This document shows, piece after piece, positions 1 through 8,995 of a stretch of 64,000 nt of DNA. The notes under the pieces were generated by a model that did not search any database, was not told where the DNA came from, and worked only from the letters and a program-made list of their open reading frames with translations. This stretch comes from Methylomonas methanica MC09. Lineage in GTDB: Bacteria; Pseudomonadota; Gammaproteobacteria; Methylococcales; Methylomonadaceae. The position numbers were made by a program, and so were the translations under genes. Each line of letters opens with the position of its first letter. Within the stretch, counting starts at the first letter, position 1. The stretch lies in NCBI RefSeq assembly GCF_000214665.1, contig NC_015572.1, forward strand, positions 4,402,001-4,466,000, given 5' to 3'.

Positions 1-350
1 GATACCGCCGCCAACATTTGCGCAGGTTGAAAGGGTTTGACAACCCAGGCTTTTGCCCCGGCGGCCTGGCCTTCCTGTTTTTTGCCTTCCTGGGATTCAG
101 TCGTAAGCATAATCACCGGTGTGAATTTGTAGGCAGCCAACTGTTTGACTTCCTTGACAAAGGTGATCCCGTCCATATTAGGCATATTCACATCGGAAAT
201 AATCAAATGGACTTTTTGCCCCGTAAGCTTACTAAGAGCATCTTTGCCGTCGACACCTTCGATGACGTCGTAACCGGCTCCAGTCAATGCGATTTTGACA
301 ACTTGGCGAACTGAAGCTGAGTCGTCAACAATTAGAATGGTTTTTGCCAT
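1..350 (-). CDS. CheY-like chemotaxis response regulator (partial, C-terminal end off the window)
   Basis: A stand-alone receiver domain that relays phosphorylation from a CheA-type kinase to the flagellar motor or another output. Reading the minus strand from the ATG at 350 gives about 116 residues with all receiver landmarks: acidic pair D9/D10, phospho-acceptor D53 in IISDVNMPNMDG, the Thr pair at 83-84 (MLTTE) and the conserved Lys105 in VVKPF. Only the last helix is cut off by the window edge. It starts 11 bp after the chemoreceptor gene and reads the same way, so the two are probably cotranscribed and functionally paired. No output domain is visible. A dedicated role other than motor switching cannot be excluded. 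Confidence 0.93.
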   Translation of the reverse strand, partial: MAKTILIVDDSASVRQVVKIALTGAGYDVIEGVDGKDALSKLTGQKVHLIISDVNMPNMDGITFVKEVKQLAAYKFTPVIMLTTESQEGKKQEGQAAGAKAWVVKPFQPAQMLAAV

Positions 351-361
351 GTTTGTAGTTC

Positions 362-1435
362 CTAGAAAAAAGTAATTTCGTCTGATTGTGTAGAAGAGGG
401 GGATTCGCCATGCGCGCGGTGTTCTGCCTCCATGGTGTAGGTACTTTTAAGCGCTTCAAGCATAGCGGCGTTATCCAAGGGCTGAAGCGACTCAACACCT
501 GCGGCATGAATTGAACTGATATGATGAGGAAACTTCTCGATACTCTCGCTGACGTGCATCAGCACCTGACCAATTCGGTCTTGAAATTGAAAATGGACCA
601 GTGCCTCATCAATTTGACTCTTAATTGCCTGAGCTGAATGACTCAGATCGCCGGAGTAGCGCTGCAAACCGTCGAAAACCTCCTGCAAATTGTGCAATAC
701 AGCTTGAATATTTTCATTAGAAGATGAAACTGCAGCGGCCTCATCTTCGGTGCTTTTCTCGACAGCAACCAGAGTTGAGTGCATGGCCAAGTTGATCTGC
801 TCAACTTTTGAGCCAATTAGCTTTCCGGTTTCTCCGGATAATTTCGACAATTTTCTCACCTCGTCGGCAACCACGGCAAAACCGCGCCCGGCGTCCCCCG
901 CGCGGGCTGCCTCAATGGCGGCATTCAACGCAATCAGGTTGGTTTGATCGGCAATGCGAGCCACCTCTCTGGCCATGGTTTTTAACTCTTCGACAAACCC
1001 GGTCAGCGAACGAATCCGCTCCAAAACCGTTAGGTTTTCTTGAAGCGACGCTTCGAGTGAGCCAACAACCTGACGCAAGCGCTGATTACTGGTCAGAAAA
1101 ATTTCTGCGTTGTCCTGACCTAATGACGAATTGGAGGAGTTTAGTGTCTCATTGAGACTGACTGTTATGCCTGCGAAGTGTTGAGTCAACGCCCCAACCG
1201 CCTGTTCCATTTCCTGTCTGGAACTTTCGATATGCGCCGCCCATGCCGGAGTGATTAATCGCGAAAAATCATCGACACTGTCGACATACCGCTTGACATT
1301 TTTAATATCAATTACAGGTTCTTTATTAATTACGCTCCGAACAGGCGGAGGAGTGATTTTTCGGCCTAACCAAAACCCTAATCCACCACAAATCGAACCG
1401 GTTAAAAATAAAAATAGGATGTCATAAAGACTCAT
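362..1435 (-). CDS. Methyl-accepting chemotaxis-type signalling protein without a ligand domain
   Basis: A 357-aa transducer with one N-terminal membrane segment (about residues 5-25) followed directly by a coiled-coil signalling domain. The conserved hairpin tip is obvious ([19 protein letters not shown], then [14 protein letters not shown]), which is the surface that docks CheA and CheW. There is no periplasmic sensor domain and no second membrane helix, so any stimulus must be sensed within the membrane or cytoplasm. The C-terminal half contains [10 protein letters not shown], a sequence typical of receptors of this short class. It ends in DEITFF, which is not a CheR-binding pentapeptide. 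It precedes a cheY-like gene by 11 bp. Confidence 0.9.
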   Translation of the reverse strand: MSLYDILFLFLTGSICGGLGFWLGRKITPPPVRSVINKEPVIDIKNVKRYVDSVDDFSRLITPAWAAHIESSRQEMEQAVGALTQHFAGITVSLNETLNSSNSSLGQDNAEIFLTSNQRLRQVVGSLEASLQENLTVLERIRSLTGFVEELKTMAREVARIADQTNLIALNAAIEAARAGDAGRGFAVVADEVRKLSKLSGETGKLIGSKVEQINLAMHSTLVAVEKSTEDEAAAVSSSNENIQAVLHNLQEVFDGLQRYSGDLSHSAQAIKSQIDEALVHFQFQDRIGQVLMHVSESIEKFPHHISSIHAAGVESLQPLDNAAMLEALKSTYTMEAEHRAHGESPSSTQSDEITFF

Positions 1436-2041
1436 GTGTTTAACGCCTCTTTATTATTATAAAAATTTACCGAGACCCAAAAATGGTTTAAACATCTGTT
1501 CCTGCTTGCCATGATCTGTTGCGGATATGCTATAGCAAAAACCCATTTTAAAACCTTGGGGTATCCCGTGTTTTTATAACTTATTTGGAGCATTTGTGTG
1601 ACGATGCTATCAAATAAGCAGATAACCACCGGCACCAACAACTCATTACCCCCCGAAACTTCCTGCTACCGTTTGGCATGAAAACTCGACAAGCCGACTG
1701 CGTATGTAGAATTGGAGCGTGACCCAATCAATAAAACCCAAAGTCCGTCGTTAGAAAAATCGGCTAACTTAATACTGGTTAGTGTTCCACTAATCTCGAT
1801 CCATGCAAAGCAAACTGCCTTATTGATTGAAAGACTTAACACTGCCCACCGTGAATAGCAAACATCAGAAAACTGTTATATTTGCTTTATGATCGAAACT
1901 ATAATTTTCGAAAGATGAGGTGGTAACCATGCCGCTTGGAGCAGAACCAATCAGCCAACTCAACCCACCTTAAGCCGCAGCTGATTTTTAACTCACAGAC
2001 CGGATACAATTTACGTTACGCAACGCGATTACCTCCGCCAA
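1436..2041. other. Intergenic region, no gene supported
   Basis: This 606-bp stretch separates the chemoreceptor from the first flaG. I see no convincing gene. A 69-codon minus frame touching the chemoreceptor start looks random. At 1929-1973 there is a 14-codon plus-strand frame (MPLGAEPISQLNPP) behind a good ribosome site (GAGGTGG), which could be the remnant of a lost gene start. No clear sigma-28 promoter was found in front of the chemoreceptor. Confidence 0.5.
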
Positions 2042-2443
2042 TTAAGTTTTGATATTGACCAGCAATCCTTTTTGAAACCGGTCAATCGACTCTTTTATCT
2101 GTATCGCTTCTTCTGACGGGATCTGTCTAATCACTTCCTTTGTCGACTTATCGATAACCTGAATGACATGCTCACCACTTCTTTCATCAATCGAAAAAAT
2201 AAGATCGGAATTGAACATACTTTGCAGTTTCTCTGAAATACGTTTCAATTCATCGCGATTTGAATTAGGCTCAGTAGGGACCGATTCTGTCTTGGGGATT
2301 AATTCAGTCGCTTGCTTAACCCCTTCGCTTTTTGTTTCATTAGGCTTCGCATCTTTTGATAGCCCGGAAATTGAATCAGCGGGAGCAAGTCCATCAACTT
2401 TATAAGATGCAACTTTTAGACTTAATGCATTGCTAATATCCAT
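2042..2443 (-). CDS. flaG: FlaG family flagellar protein (copy 1)
   Basis: FlaG proteins are small flagellar accessory proteins, usually next to fliD and flagellin, that affect filament length. The 133-aa product has a variable Pro/Ser/Glu-rich N-terminal half and the conserved FlaG domain at the C-terminus (LIFSIDERSGEHVIQVIDKS followed by IRQIPSEEAIQI). I start it at the ATG at 2443 because AAGGGGG lies just upstream, rather than at the TTG at 2461 that would engulf this site. It stands alone, separated from the main fliD cluster by a plus-strand two-gene insertion, and is a divergent paralogue of the FlaG at 7399-7824. Confidence 0.82.
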   Translation of the reverse strand: MDISNALSLKVASYKVDGLAPADSISGLSKDAKPNETKSEGVKQATELIPKTESVPTEPNSNRDELKRISEKLQSMFNSDLIFSIDERSGEHVIQVIDKSTKEVIRQIPSEEAIQIKESIDRFQKGLLVNIKT

Positions 2444-2834
2444 AACCACCCCCTTTAGCAAGATTACCGAATAGCCGAAACATTACGCAGAGACCACTCC
2501 TGTATCAGACCAAAATAATCAGTTATCTATAAAGATAGCGGAACTTACGACCTCTAGGAGCCATACTGGCCCGACACAACCAGAAACTTTAACGCTTAGC
2601 CGCTTGACAAGCTCATCGCTACGCGAACCAACCATTAATGCCTCAGATACTATATAGCATAGAATTAACCGGATCATGCCGGATTGTTTTGACTATACTG
2701 TCATCTGTAGCGGAATCAATTAATTTGACACCCATAATATTAAGCAGCAATTAGTTGTAGGTGCTATTTTGCCTTCACAAGCCAAAATACCGCATTGAAC
2801 TATCTAAAATATCCAGATCCTTTACCTGCCTTTT
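2444..2834. other. Divergent intergenic region between flaG and the ATP-grasp gene
   Basis: This region must hold promoters for flaG (minus) and the ATP-grasp/serC pair (plus). A perfect TTGACA lies at 2725-2730 on the plus strand, but no good -10 sits at the right distance. A short TATCT/AGATA inverted repeat lies around 2525-2536. I found no clear sigma-28 or sigma-54 site and no gene. Confidence 0.4.
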
Positions 2835-4049
2835 ATGACTCAGTTTGACAACAAATTCATAGGTCTCGTGCCACTTTTGCGCATGAGTATCAATGGAGAC
2901 GACTTAAGGTCTACCTGCCAGAATTTACTGACTAAAGCCGCCGACAATCCTGAAAACTCGAATTTGTGGATGAATCTTTCCACGGCAATGTTATGCATAG
3001 AACAACGGGATATCGGCCTGTCGATTCAGTCTCAAGCGTTGGAAATGAGCCGGATATACCACCTTGCCGCCGCTATTCAGCCAGCCAAGCTACGCCTATT
3101 GATGCTGATGACTCCCGGCGACTTGGCCGCTAATACGCCACTCGATTGCTTATTGGAAAATACCGATATAGATTTGATTTATTATTACCTCTCCAGCGGA
3201 GATCCATTTGCTGAATCGATTCCAGACCACGACGCACTAATGGTCGCGTTTAGCGAGCTGGAAGAAAACGATAGTCTTATCGATACGCTGAGCCAGCGAC
3301 TAAAAGACTGGCCGCACCCTGTCATCAATGCACCGCTATGCATCCCAAGTACCCGACGCGATAACGCCAGCCGACTTCTGCAGGATATCCCCGGCCTTTT
3401 CATTCCTTCGACATTTAGAGTGTCTCGAGCCGACCTCATATCGGTTGCCAATGCTAAGCTACCTCTTTCCGAATTGATAGCAAACCATGATTTCCCCATA
3501 ATCCTAAGGCCGCTCGATTCTCACGCTGGCCGCGATCTAGTCAAAATCGAAAATACAGCGGAAATTACGGAATATCTTTCCCGCATTGAAGATTCAATGT
3601 TCTTCTTGTCAAAGTTTATCGACTATAGCGGCGAAGACGACCAATTCAGGAAATTCAGAATCGCGATTATCGATGGAACCCCCTTTGCTTGCCATATGGC
3701 CATTTCGTCGCATTGGATGATTCACTATGTGAATGCCGGTATGTACGAAGATGCGGCCAAGCGCAACGAAGAACGGCAGTTCATGGAAACCTTCGATAGC
3801 TTCATTCTTCGCCATGCAACAGCCTTAACGGAAATTCATCAGCGCACGGGATTGGATTATCTCTGTATCGATTGCGCGGAAACCGCCTCCGGTGAACTGC
3901 TGATCTTCGAAATTGACCATGCCATGATTGTGCATGCCATGGATAATGAAGCGCTTTTTCCCCATAAACGCCTCCATATTGAAAAAATATCGTCGGCATT
4001 TCGCGATTATTTGCTTCGACTCGCCGTTAGCGGAACCACCTCTAGCTGA
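2835..4049 (+). CDS. TPR-like / ATP-grasp domain protein of unknown substrate
   Basis: A 404-aa protein with a helical, TPR-like N-terminal third (the NLWMNLSTAMLCIEQRDIGL region) and a RimK/glutathione-synthase-type ATP-grasp region from about residue 165 onward. Visible signatures are the nucleotide-binding strand PIILRPLDSHAGRDL (about 219-233), the FRIAIIDGTPFACHMAIS strand (about 273-290) and the metal-ligand-bearing end, LDYLCIDCAETASGELLIFE. ATP-grasp enzymes join a carboxylate to an amine or thiol using ATP, but the substrate here cannot be read. A SerC-like gene follows after 24 bp, so the two probably act in one pathway. No strong ribosome site precedes the ATG, so the start is uncertain. 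Confidence 0.72.
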   Translation: MTQFDNKFIGLVPLLRMSINGDDLRSTCQNLLTKAADNPENSNLWMNLSTAMLCIEQRDIGLSIQSQALEMSRIYHLAAAIQPAKLRLLMLMTPGDLAANTPLDCLLENTDIDLIYYYLSSGDPFAESIPDHDALMVAFSELEENDSLIDTLSQRLKDWPHPVINAPLCIPSTRRDNASRLLQDIPGLFIPSTFRVSRADLISVANAKLPLSELIANHDFPIILRPLDSHAGRDLVKIENTAEITEYLSRIEDSMFFLSKFIDYSGEDDQFRKFRIAIIDGTPFACHMAISSHWMIHYVNAGMYEDAAKRNEERQFMETFDSFILRHATALTEIHQRTGLDYLCIDCAETASGELLIFEIDHAMIVHAMDNEALFPHKRLHIEKISSAFRDYLLRLAVSGTTSS

Positions 4050-4073
4050 AGCTATAACGGAATCAAACTTTGC

Positions 4074-5180
4074 ATGATGAATTTACAAAATAGTCTGAAT
4101 TTTTCGGGGGGACCCGGCGCTTTACCGGAAAGCGTTTTGTTACAGCTTAGCGAAGAACTCATTCAAGTGCCGGGATTAGGGATTTCAATTCTTGGGATCA
4201 GCCACCGTTCCGAGTGGTTTGCCGAGGTCATATCTGAACTTGAAGACAATATTCGGGCGCTGCTCGGCTTAAACGAAAAATATCATGTACTTCTGCTGCA
4301 AGGCGGTGCCACACAACAATTCTCCATGGTTCCCATGACCCTCTTGAGAGGAAAATCGACTGCAGCCGAGTATATACAAACAGGCTACTGGAGCGGCAAA
4401 GCTATCCCGGAAGCCAAACTTGAAGGACCCATTCGTGTAATCTGGAACGGCAGGGCAGCTGGCTTTAATCGCTTACCGACCGACGACGAGCTATGTTTTT
4501 CCCCTGATGCCCCCTACATTCATTACATTTCCAATGAGACAGTAGAAGGCTTGCAGTTTCAAAGGGTACTTGGGCGTGACGATGTGCCCCGGGTATGCGA
4601 CATGTCGTCGGACTTTCTCTCCAAACCCGGCGATTTTGAGCGATTTTCGCTAATCTACGCCCACGCTCAGAAAAATATCGGCCCATCAGGTATAACAGTG
4701 GTGGTTGTGCGCGACGAGCTGATAGAGCAACCGCATGCGGAACTACCAAGCTTTCTCGACTACAAAACTCAGGCTAAAGCGCACTCCAACTTCAATACGC
4801 CGCCTGTTTTTGCGATATATGCCGTATTGCTGGTCACCCGCTGGCTAATTAAGGACATCGGAGGCCTAACGCAGATGGATCGAATCAACCGGCGAAAAGC
4901 CGAATTACTTTACGGTCTGATAGACGACAGCGACGGTTTTTATCAAGGCCGAGCAGAAACCGCAGACCGTTCTCTCATGAATGTCGTATTCAATCTCCCT
5001 AGCCTTGAGCTTGAGAAGCGCTTTATACAAGAATCGCAGGCGGCGGGATTTTCCGGACTTGCCGGACACAGGGCCATCGGCGGTCTGCGTGCTTCAATCT
5101 ACAATGCCGTCACGATAGAAGCCGTTGAAGAACTAGTGAACTTTATGGATGCTTTTTGGCGCAAATCCGTGCGGAATTAG
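4074..5180 (+). CDS. serC: Phosphoserine aminotransferase (SerC family)
   Basis: A fold-type I PLP enzyme of 368 aa, the usual SerC length (about 360). SerC transfers an amino group from glutamate to 3-phosphohydroxypyruvate, giving phosphoserine, and also acts in pyridoxal phosphate synthesis. It opens with the family signature NFSGGPGALPE. Other motifs are LLLQGGATQQF, the PLP lysine K200 in HAQKNIGPSG, and the C-terminal GLAGHRAIGGLRASIYNA, which carries the phosphate-binding His/Arg. Two ATGs (4074, 4077) are both possible. SerC usually sits near pdxB, pheA or aroA; here it follows an ATP-grasp gene between flagellar genes. It could be the housekeeping enzyme or a dedicated paralogue. Confidence 0.88.
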   Translation: MMNLQNSLNFSGGPGALPESVLLQLSEELIQVPGLGISILGISHRSEWFAEVISELEDNIRALLGLNEKYHVLLLQGGATQQFSMVPMTLLRGKSTAAEYIQTGYWSGKAIPEAKLEGPIRVIWNGRAAGFNRLPTDDELCFSPDAPYIHYISNETVEGLQFQRVLGRDDVPRVCDMSSDFLSKPGDFERFSLIYAHAQKNIGPSGITVVVVRDELIEQPHAELPSFLDYKTQAKAHSNFNTPPVFAIYAVLLVTRWLIKDIGGLTQMDRINRRKAELLYGLIDDSDGFYQGRAETADRSLMNVVFNLPSLELEKRFIQESQAAGFSGLAGHRAIGGLRASIYNAVTIEAVEELVNFMDAFWRKSVRN

Positions 5181-5220
5181 ACGGGAAAGGTTCTACCCCA
5201 AAAATGCCGCTTACAGGCAT

Positions 5221-5565
5221 TTAATTATTTGATGCGTAGCTTTTTACCGCGCGGCGTCCCCTATCAAGAGACAATTGCTGTTGAGCAATAACACTTCTTT
5301 GCTGTTCGACCCGCGCTTGAATATGCACATCCTGCCGCAAGATAGATTCAGCCAGTTGCTTAAGAAACGCCCTGTATTGTTCCGAAACTGTCGGAGAAAA
5401 CAACCGGAGAAGATAAGCGTGCCTGGCCTCCATAACAACCGCCAACATTTTCCACGCGGAATGCTCAATACACGACTCTATTTTCTCCGAATAGGTATTC
5501 AATATATTGTTTTGCAATTCAATCCAAACCGGATCGGCATCGCTGGCATTTTCAGGCGATAGCAT
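5221..5565 (-). CDS. fliT: FliT-like flagellar chaperone candidate
   Basis: A 114-aa, largely helical, hydrophilic protein. Position is the main evidence: it follows fliD and fliS on the same strand and its start overlaps the fliS stop by 14 bases, the place where FliT, the export chaperone for the FliD cap, normally lies. FliT sequences diverge strongly, and I see no diagnostic motif beyond the helical pattern and the Gln/Arg-rich tail (QARVEQQRSVIAQQQ). It could be a different small flagellar accessory protein. Confidence 0.6.
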   Translation of the reverse strand: MLSPENASDADPVWIELQNNILNTYSEKIESCIEHSAWKMLAVVMEARHAYLLRLFSPTVSEQYRAFLKQLAESILRQDVHIQARVEQQRSVIAQQQLSLDRGRRAVKSYASNN

Positions 5566-5938
5566 CCCAAGCTTCCTTGATATCCCGCATTAAGGCCGCG
5601 ACTTCATCCAGTTTGGCCTCACTATTCTCATAACTGGCCTGAACTAACTGAGAATTAATGTAACTGTACAATTGATTTAAATTGATAGCCAAATCGCCGC
5701 CTTGTTCCAAATCCAAAGCTTCGTTTAAGCCGCCAACAATACCAATGGCTCGTGAAATAAAAAGACTTTTAGCTTCGAAGTCGCCATGAGCTATGGCGCC
5801 TTTTGCCGAATTGATTCTGGCAAGAAACCCTTCCATCAACATTTGAATAAGCCGATGCGGCGAATCCTCGCCCACCCCACCAACATTATGTACGTCAGTG
5901 TAATGTTGAGCCCGGTTTTTATAAGCGGGAGAATACAT
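5552..5938 (-). CDS. fliS: Flagellin export chaperone FliS
   Basis: FliS binds the C-terminus of flagellin in the cytoplasm and prevents premature polymerisation before export. The 128-aa product has the family N-terminus (MYSPAYKNRAQHYTDV), the conserved stretch SPHRLIQMLMEGFLARI, and the NLNQLYSYINSQLVQAS helix. A good ribosome site (AAGAGGAA) precedes the ATG at 5938. It follows fliD by 17 bp in the usual fliD-fliS-fliT order. Confidence 0.95.
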   Translation of the reverse strand: MYSPAYKNRAQHYTDVHNVGGVGEDSPHRLIQMLMEGFLARINSAKGAIAHGDFEAKSLFISRAIGIVGGLNEALDLEQGGDLAINLNQLYSYINSQLVQASYENSEAKLDEVAALMRDIKEAWDAIA

Positions 5939-5955
5939 AAGAGGTTCCTCTTAAT

Positions 5956-7371
5956 TTACAAATTATTGATCCAGTTACTTAAAAATGAACTGGTGGTATT
6001 TAATGTCCCCACTGTCACATCCATCGCAGTGAATTGTTTCAATAAAATGGCTTGAAAATTCGCCTGCCGTTCTTCAACGTCGATTTTTTGATCGCTCAGT
6101 GCCGATATCTGCTTTTTCAAGGAATTCTGGCGCGTCTCCAGAGAGCCGCCCGACTGCAAAAAAAGCTTCACCTTACTATCCAATCGAGTAGCAACGCCGT
6201 CCTCGGATGAAAACACATCGCTCACTGATTGCAAATCCGCATTTAGCGCCTCAGAAAGTTTGGTACTGTCAAGAGACATAACCCCATTTCTATCAATGCT
6301 GATGCCTATCATGGCCAAAGAATTGTAATCACCTGAAGCGGAAGAAACAGTACTGGTCGCGCCTTGACGAATCTGGCCGGTAACCAGCCGCAAAGTGGAG
6401 TCGCCAATCAGAGCGCCATTACCAGCTCCACTGCCATCTGTAGCACCGCCGAATTTACCTAGGTTTCGAGTGGTGGTGGCCAGTTTATTGTAACCATCAA
6501 CAAAGCTCTGAACGGTTGCCTGAATCGCCTCCTGATCCAGATTAATTTGCACATCTACAGTGCCACCGACATTTGAATTTTGCAGATCAAGAGTTACACC
6601 CGGCAAAACATCGGAAATAGTGTTGCTACTACGCGTCGCCGTTTGTTGATCAACCTTTATAATCGCATCTAAAGGATCACTTAAAGATTGCAAATTACCG
6701 GAAAAAAAACTGGATATTCCCGATAAATCGGAATTATTACCGTCGTCATCGCTCCCACTGACGGTAAAGCCATTGCTAATGCCGGTATCCTTAGCCGTCA
6801 ACACCAATTTTGATACCGTTTTTCCATTATCAGGATCGGTCGGTCCTGTCGACACATGATCGACATTTACGATACTAGCCGTGACAAAGTCATTTCCGGT
6901 CGCTCTGTTTATGGAATCCCTTAAATCTTCCAGCGTCGTTGTGTTGTCGGTTGTTATACTAAAAGTGGAACCGGCTGGCGTATCAAACGTTAAAGTTCCG
7001 CTACCTATTAGCGCGGAAGAATTACTAAACTCTGACGCGGCAATTGCCTTTTGAGCCTTGGCAAGTTGAACTACTTCCACGGCATAAGAACCGGAAACAG
7101 CACCAGCTGCGGCAGTGGCTTTTAATACCGATTCATCCGAAGATGTTGTTTTAAAGGTTTTAAAAAGATTGCCATCCTTTAACTTGGCGACAACCGAATT
7201 AAAATCGGATAACCCGCTTTTTAAAGTGCCTAAGCCGCTTAATAGCGCATTAGCCGTACTGGTTTTACGACTAATCGCGTTCAGGGCGGGTTGTGCTTCA
7301 GCTGTTGCCAACTGAGTGGCAAGATTCTGAATATCTATACCGGAACCGATGCCAGTTGAAGATACTATCAT
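5956..7371 (-). CDS. fliD: Flagellar hook-associated protein 2 (filament cap) FliD
   Basis: FliD forms the pentameric cap at the tip of the growing filament and guides flagellin insertion. The 471-aa protein starts with the family signature (SSTGIGSGIDIQNLATQLA), has the Ser/Thr/Gly/Asp-rich, surface-exposed centre of secreted flagellar proteins, and ends in the coiled-coil D0-like region (LDSKVKLFLQSGGSLETRQN, then KQISALSDQKIDVEERQANF). The length is normal. AAGGGGGG lies upstream of the ATG at 7371. It lies between flaG and fliS. Confidence 0.96.
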   Translation of the reverse strand: MIVSSTGIGSGIDIQNLATQLATAEAQPALNAISRKTSTANALLSGLGTLKSGLSDFNSVVAKLKDGNLFKTFKTTSSDESVLKATAAAGAVSGSYAVEVVQLAKAQKAIAASEFSNSSALIGSGTLTFDTPAGSTFSITTDNTTTLEDLRDSINRATGNDFVTASIVNVDHVSTGPTDPDNGKTVSKLVLTAKDTGISNGFTVSGSDDDGNNSDLSGISSFFSGNLQSLSDPLDAIIKVDQQTATRSSNTISDVLPGVTLDLQNSNVGGTVDVQINLDQEAIQATVQSFVDGYNKLATTTRNLGKFGGATDGSGAGNGALIGDSTLRLVTGQIRQGATSTVSSASGDYNSLAMIGISIDRNGVMSLDSTKLSEALNADLQSVSDVFSSEDGVATRLDSKVKLFLQSGGSLETRQNSLKKQISALSDQKIDVEERQANFQAILLKQFTAMDVTVGTLNTTSSFLSNWINNL

Positions 7372-7398
7372 TTTGCCCCCCTTGCCCTTTCGATGACT

Positions 7399-7824
7399 TT
7401 AAGCACGATCTTGAAGCATGGATCCTTGCTGCCCATCCAGTTCCTGCATGCGTTTTATAAAATCCAGCGTTTCTTCCGCTGGAATTTGTCTAACCACCTC
7501 GCCGCTATCGCTGTCGACAATTTTAACCACAACTTCTTTCGTAGCATCATCCACTTCAAATTGCAGATTACGCTTCGCTTCCTGAAATAAACTATTACCT
7601 TTATCAACTGCCTGTTTTACAGCACCCAAAGTAGCATCCGCTTTAGCCTTTTCGCTTTGCGCATCAGCGGAAACCTGCGGATCAGCTTGCGCTGCCGCCG
7701 AATCCGGTGGCTGCCCCTTTTGGGTTACTCCAGACGGATTGGCATAGTGCAACTCTTGCTTACTGTTAGAATTCACAACAGTCACGGGAGATAGCTTCAA
7801 CACATTTGAAATCTCGCTACTCAT
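7399..7824 (-). CDS. flaG: FlaG family flagellar protein (copy 2)
   Basis: Second FlaG, 141 aa, between flagellin and fliD as in many polar flagellar clusters. The conserved C-terminal block is clear (LQFEVDDATKEVVVKIVDSD, then VVRQIPAEETLDFIKRMQEL), after an Ala/Gln-rich linker. I use the ATG at 7824, preceded by AAGG at suitable distance, in preference to the GTG at 7833, which would leave the ribosome site too close. It is a paralogue of the FlaG at 2042-2443, similar only in the C-terminal domain. Confidence 0.88.
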   Translation of the reverse strand: MSSEISNVLKLSPVTVVNSNSKQELHYANPSGVTQKGQPPDSAAAQADPQVSADAQSEKAKADATLGAVKQAVDKGNSLFQEAKRNLQFEVDDATKEVVVKIVDSDSGEVVRQIPAEETLDFIKRMQELDGQQGSMLQDRA

Positions 7825-7853
7825 GACGCTCACCTTATACTAATCATATAAAA

Positions 7854-7874
7854 ACGGAAGGCCACGCGTACCGT
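7854..7874 (-). terminator. Weak hairpin between flagellin and flaG
   Basis: On the minus strand the short arms ACGGT and ACCG(T) enclose a loop that contains the palindrome ACGCGT, and are followed by five T residues. It could attenuate transcription after the highly expressed flagellin gene while letting some read-through reach flaG-fliD. The stem is short, so this is tentative. Confidence 0.3.
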
Positions 7875-7890
7875 AACCCTCCTAAATTGA

Positions 7891-8739
7891 CTATCTAAGC
7901 AAACTAAGCACTGACTGTGTCGATTGGTTTGCCTGCGCCAACATCGCCGTTCCCGCTTGTTGCAATATTTGCGACCGACTCAAGTTGGATGTCTCCACAG
8001 CAAAATCGGCATCCAATATTCTCGAACGAGCAGCACTTTGGTTCTCAATCGAGGATTGCAAATTACCGATTGTAGTCGTAAACCGGTTCTGCACGGCACC
8101 CAATGTAGCACGAAAATCATCGATTCTGGAAATCGCGGTGTCTATCGTATTGATTGCGGACAACACGCCATCGGAAGTAGCGGCACTACCGATTGAGACC
8201 CCGCCCGCCGCGACCGCACTGATACCGGAAACCCCTTGTAAATCGGAAACGGTAATCGAAATCTGGTTATTGGCGGAAGTACCGGCACCCACTTGAAAAA
8301 CGGCGGCAACCAAACTGCCGTTGAGGATTTTTTTACCATTGAACTCGGTGTTTTCGATGATCCTGTTGATCTCGTCGCCAAGTTGTTTAAATTCGGTTTG
8401 CAGTTTTTGCCGATCGGAGTCGGATACCGCGCCTCTGTTGGCTGCTTGCACACCCAAGTCACGCATACGTTGCAAGGTCTCGGTAATCGAACCCATCGCA
8501 CTTTCAGCCGTTTGCGCCATGGAAATACCATCATTTGCGTTCCGCATAGCCACTGTCATGCCGCGCACTTGAGAGGTCATTCTATCCGCAATCGCCAGAC
8601 CCGCCGCGTCATCTTTTGCAGAGTTGACCCGCAAGCCTGACGACAACCTCTCCATCGAGGTTTTTAACGACATATTTGTTCTATCCAGCATACGTTGACT
8701 ATTCAACGACGCAACATTTGTATTGATTACCATTGCCAT
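7891..8739 (-). CDS. fliC: Flagellin
   Basis: The filament subunit, 282 aa. The N-terminal D0/D1 helices are canonical (MVINTNVASLNSQRMLDRTN, then RLSSGLRVNSAKDDAAGLAI) and so is the C-terminus (SRSQILQQAGTAMLAQANQS, ending QSVLSLLR). The variable centre is short, about 80 residues, and rich in Ser, Ala and Gly, leaving exposed Ser/Thr for O-glycosylation. A strong GGAGG precedes the ATG at 8739; the GTG at 8754 would bury it. A sigma-28 promoter lies about 100 bp upstream, and the pseudaminic acid operon ends just beyond that, so the modified residue is likely on this protein. Confidence 0.97.
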   Translation of the reverse strand: MAMVINTNVASLNSQRMLDRTNMSLKTSMERLSSGLRVNSAKDDAAGLAIADRMTSQVRGMTVAMRNANDGISMAQTAESAMGSITETLQRMRDLGVQAANRGAVSDSDRQKLQTEFKQLGDEINRIIENTEFNGKKILNGSLVAAVFQVGAGTSANNQISITVSDLQGVSGISAVAAGGVSIGSAATSDGVLSAINTIDTAISRIDDFRATLGAVQNRFTTTIGNLQSSIENQSAARSRILDADFAVETSNLSRSQILQQAGTAMLAQANQSTQSVLSLLR

Positions 8740-8829
8740 GATGTCACCCTCCACGCTGTTTCAGACCAAGAACATCTTAAACAGTGCATTTTTTGATTGA
8801 TTAAAAAGAAGTTTTTTAACTCAACCTAT

Positions 8830-8856
8830 TTATCGTCTACGACAACGAATACTTTA
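8830..8856 (-). promoter_or_regulatory. Sigma-28 (FliA) promoter of flagellin
   Basis: Read on the minus strand: TAAA (8856-8853), a 15-nt spacer, then GACGATAA (8837-8830). The FliA consensus is TAAA-N15-GCCGATAA, so this has one mismatch and exact spacing. It lies 91 bp upstream of the flagellin ATG and would make flagellin a late flagellar gene. Confidence 0.85.
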
Positions 8857-8995
8857 AATTTATTTTACCCCGTATCGATCGCCTGGGGCGCGCCTCAACA
8901 AAAACGAATAAACATATAAAAAACAATAATTTAACAAAAAACAGCCCTTGTCTTATAACACCCAAACCGCCAACTGAGCGCTGTACGGGGAAACT

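Noticed and set aside
1432..1641. 69-codon minus frame whose stop overlaps the chemoreceptor start
   Set aside because: The 4-bp overlap is tempting but the composition is random and no homology is recognisable.
2725..2730. Perfect TTGACA upstream of the ATP-grasp gene
   Set aside because: No acceptable -10 at 16-18 bp, so not called as a promoter.
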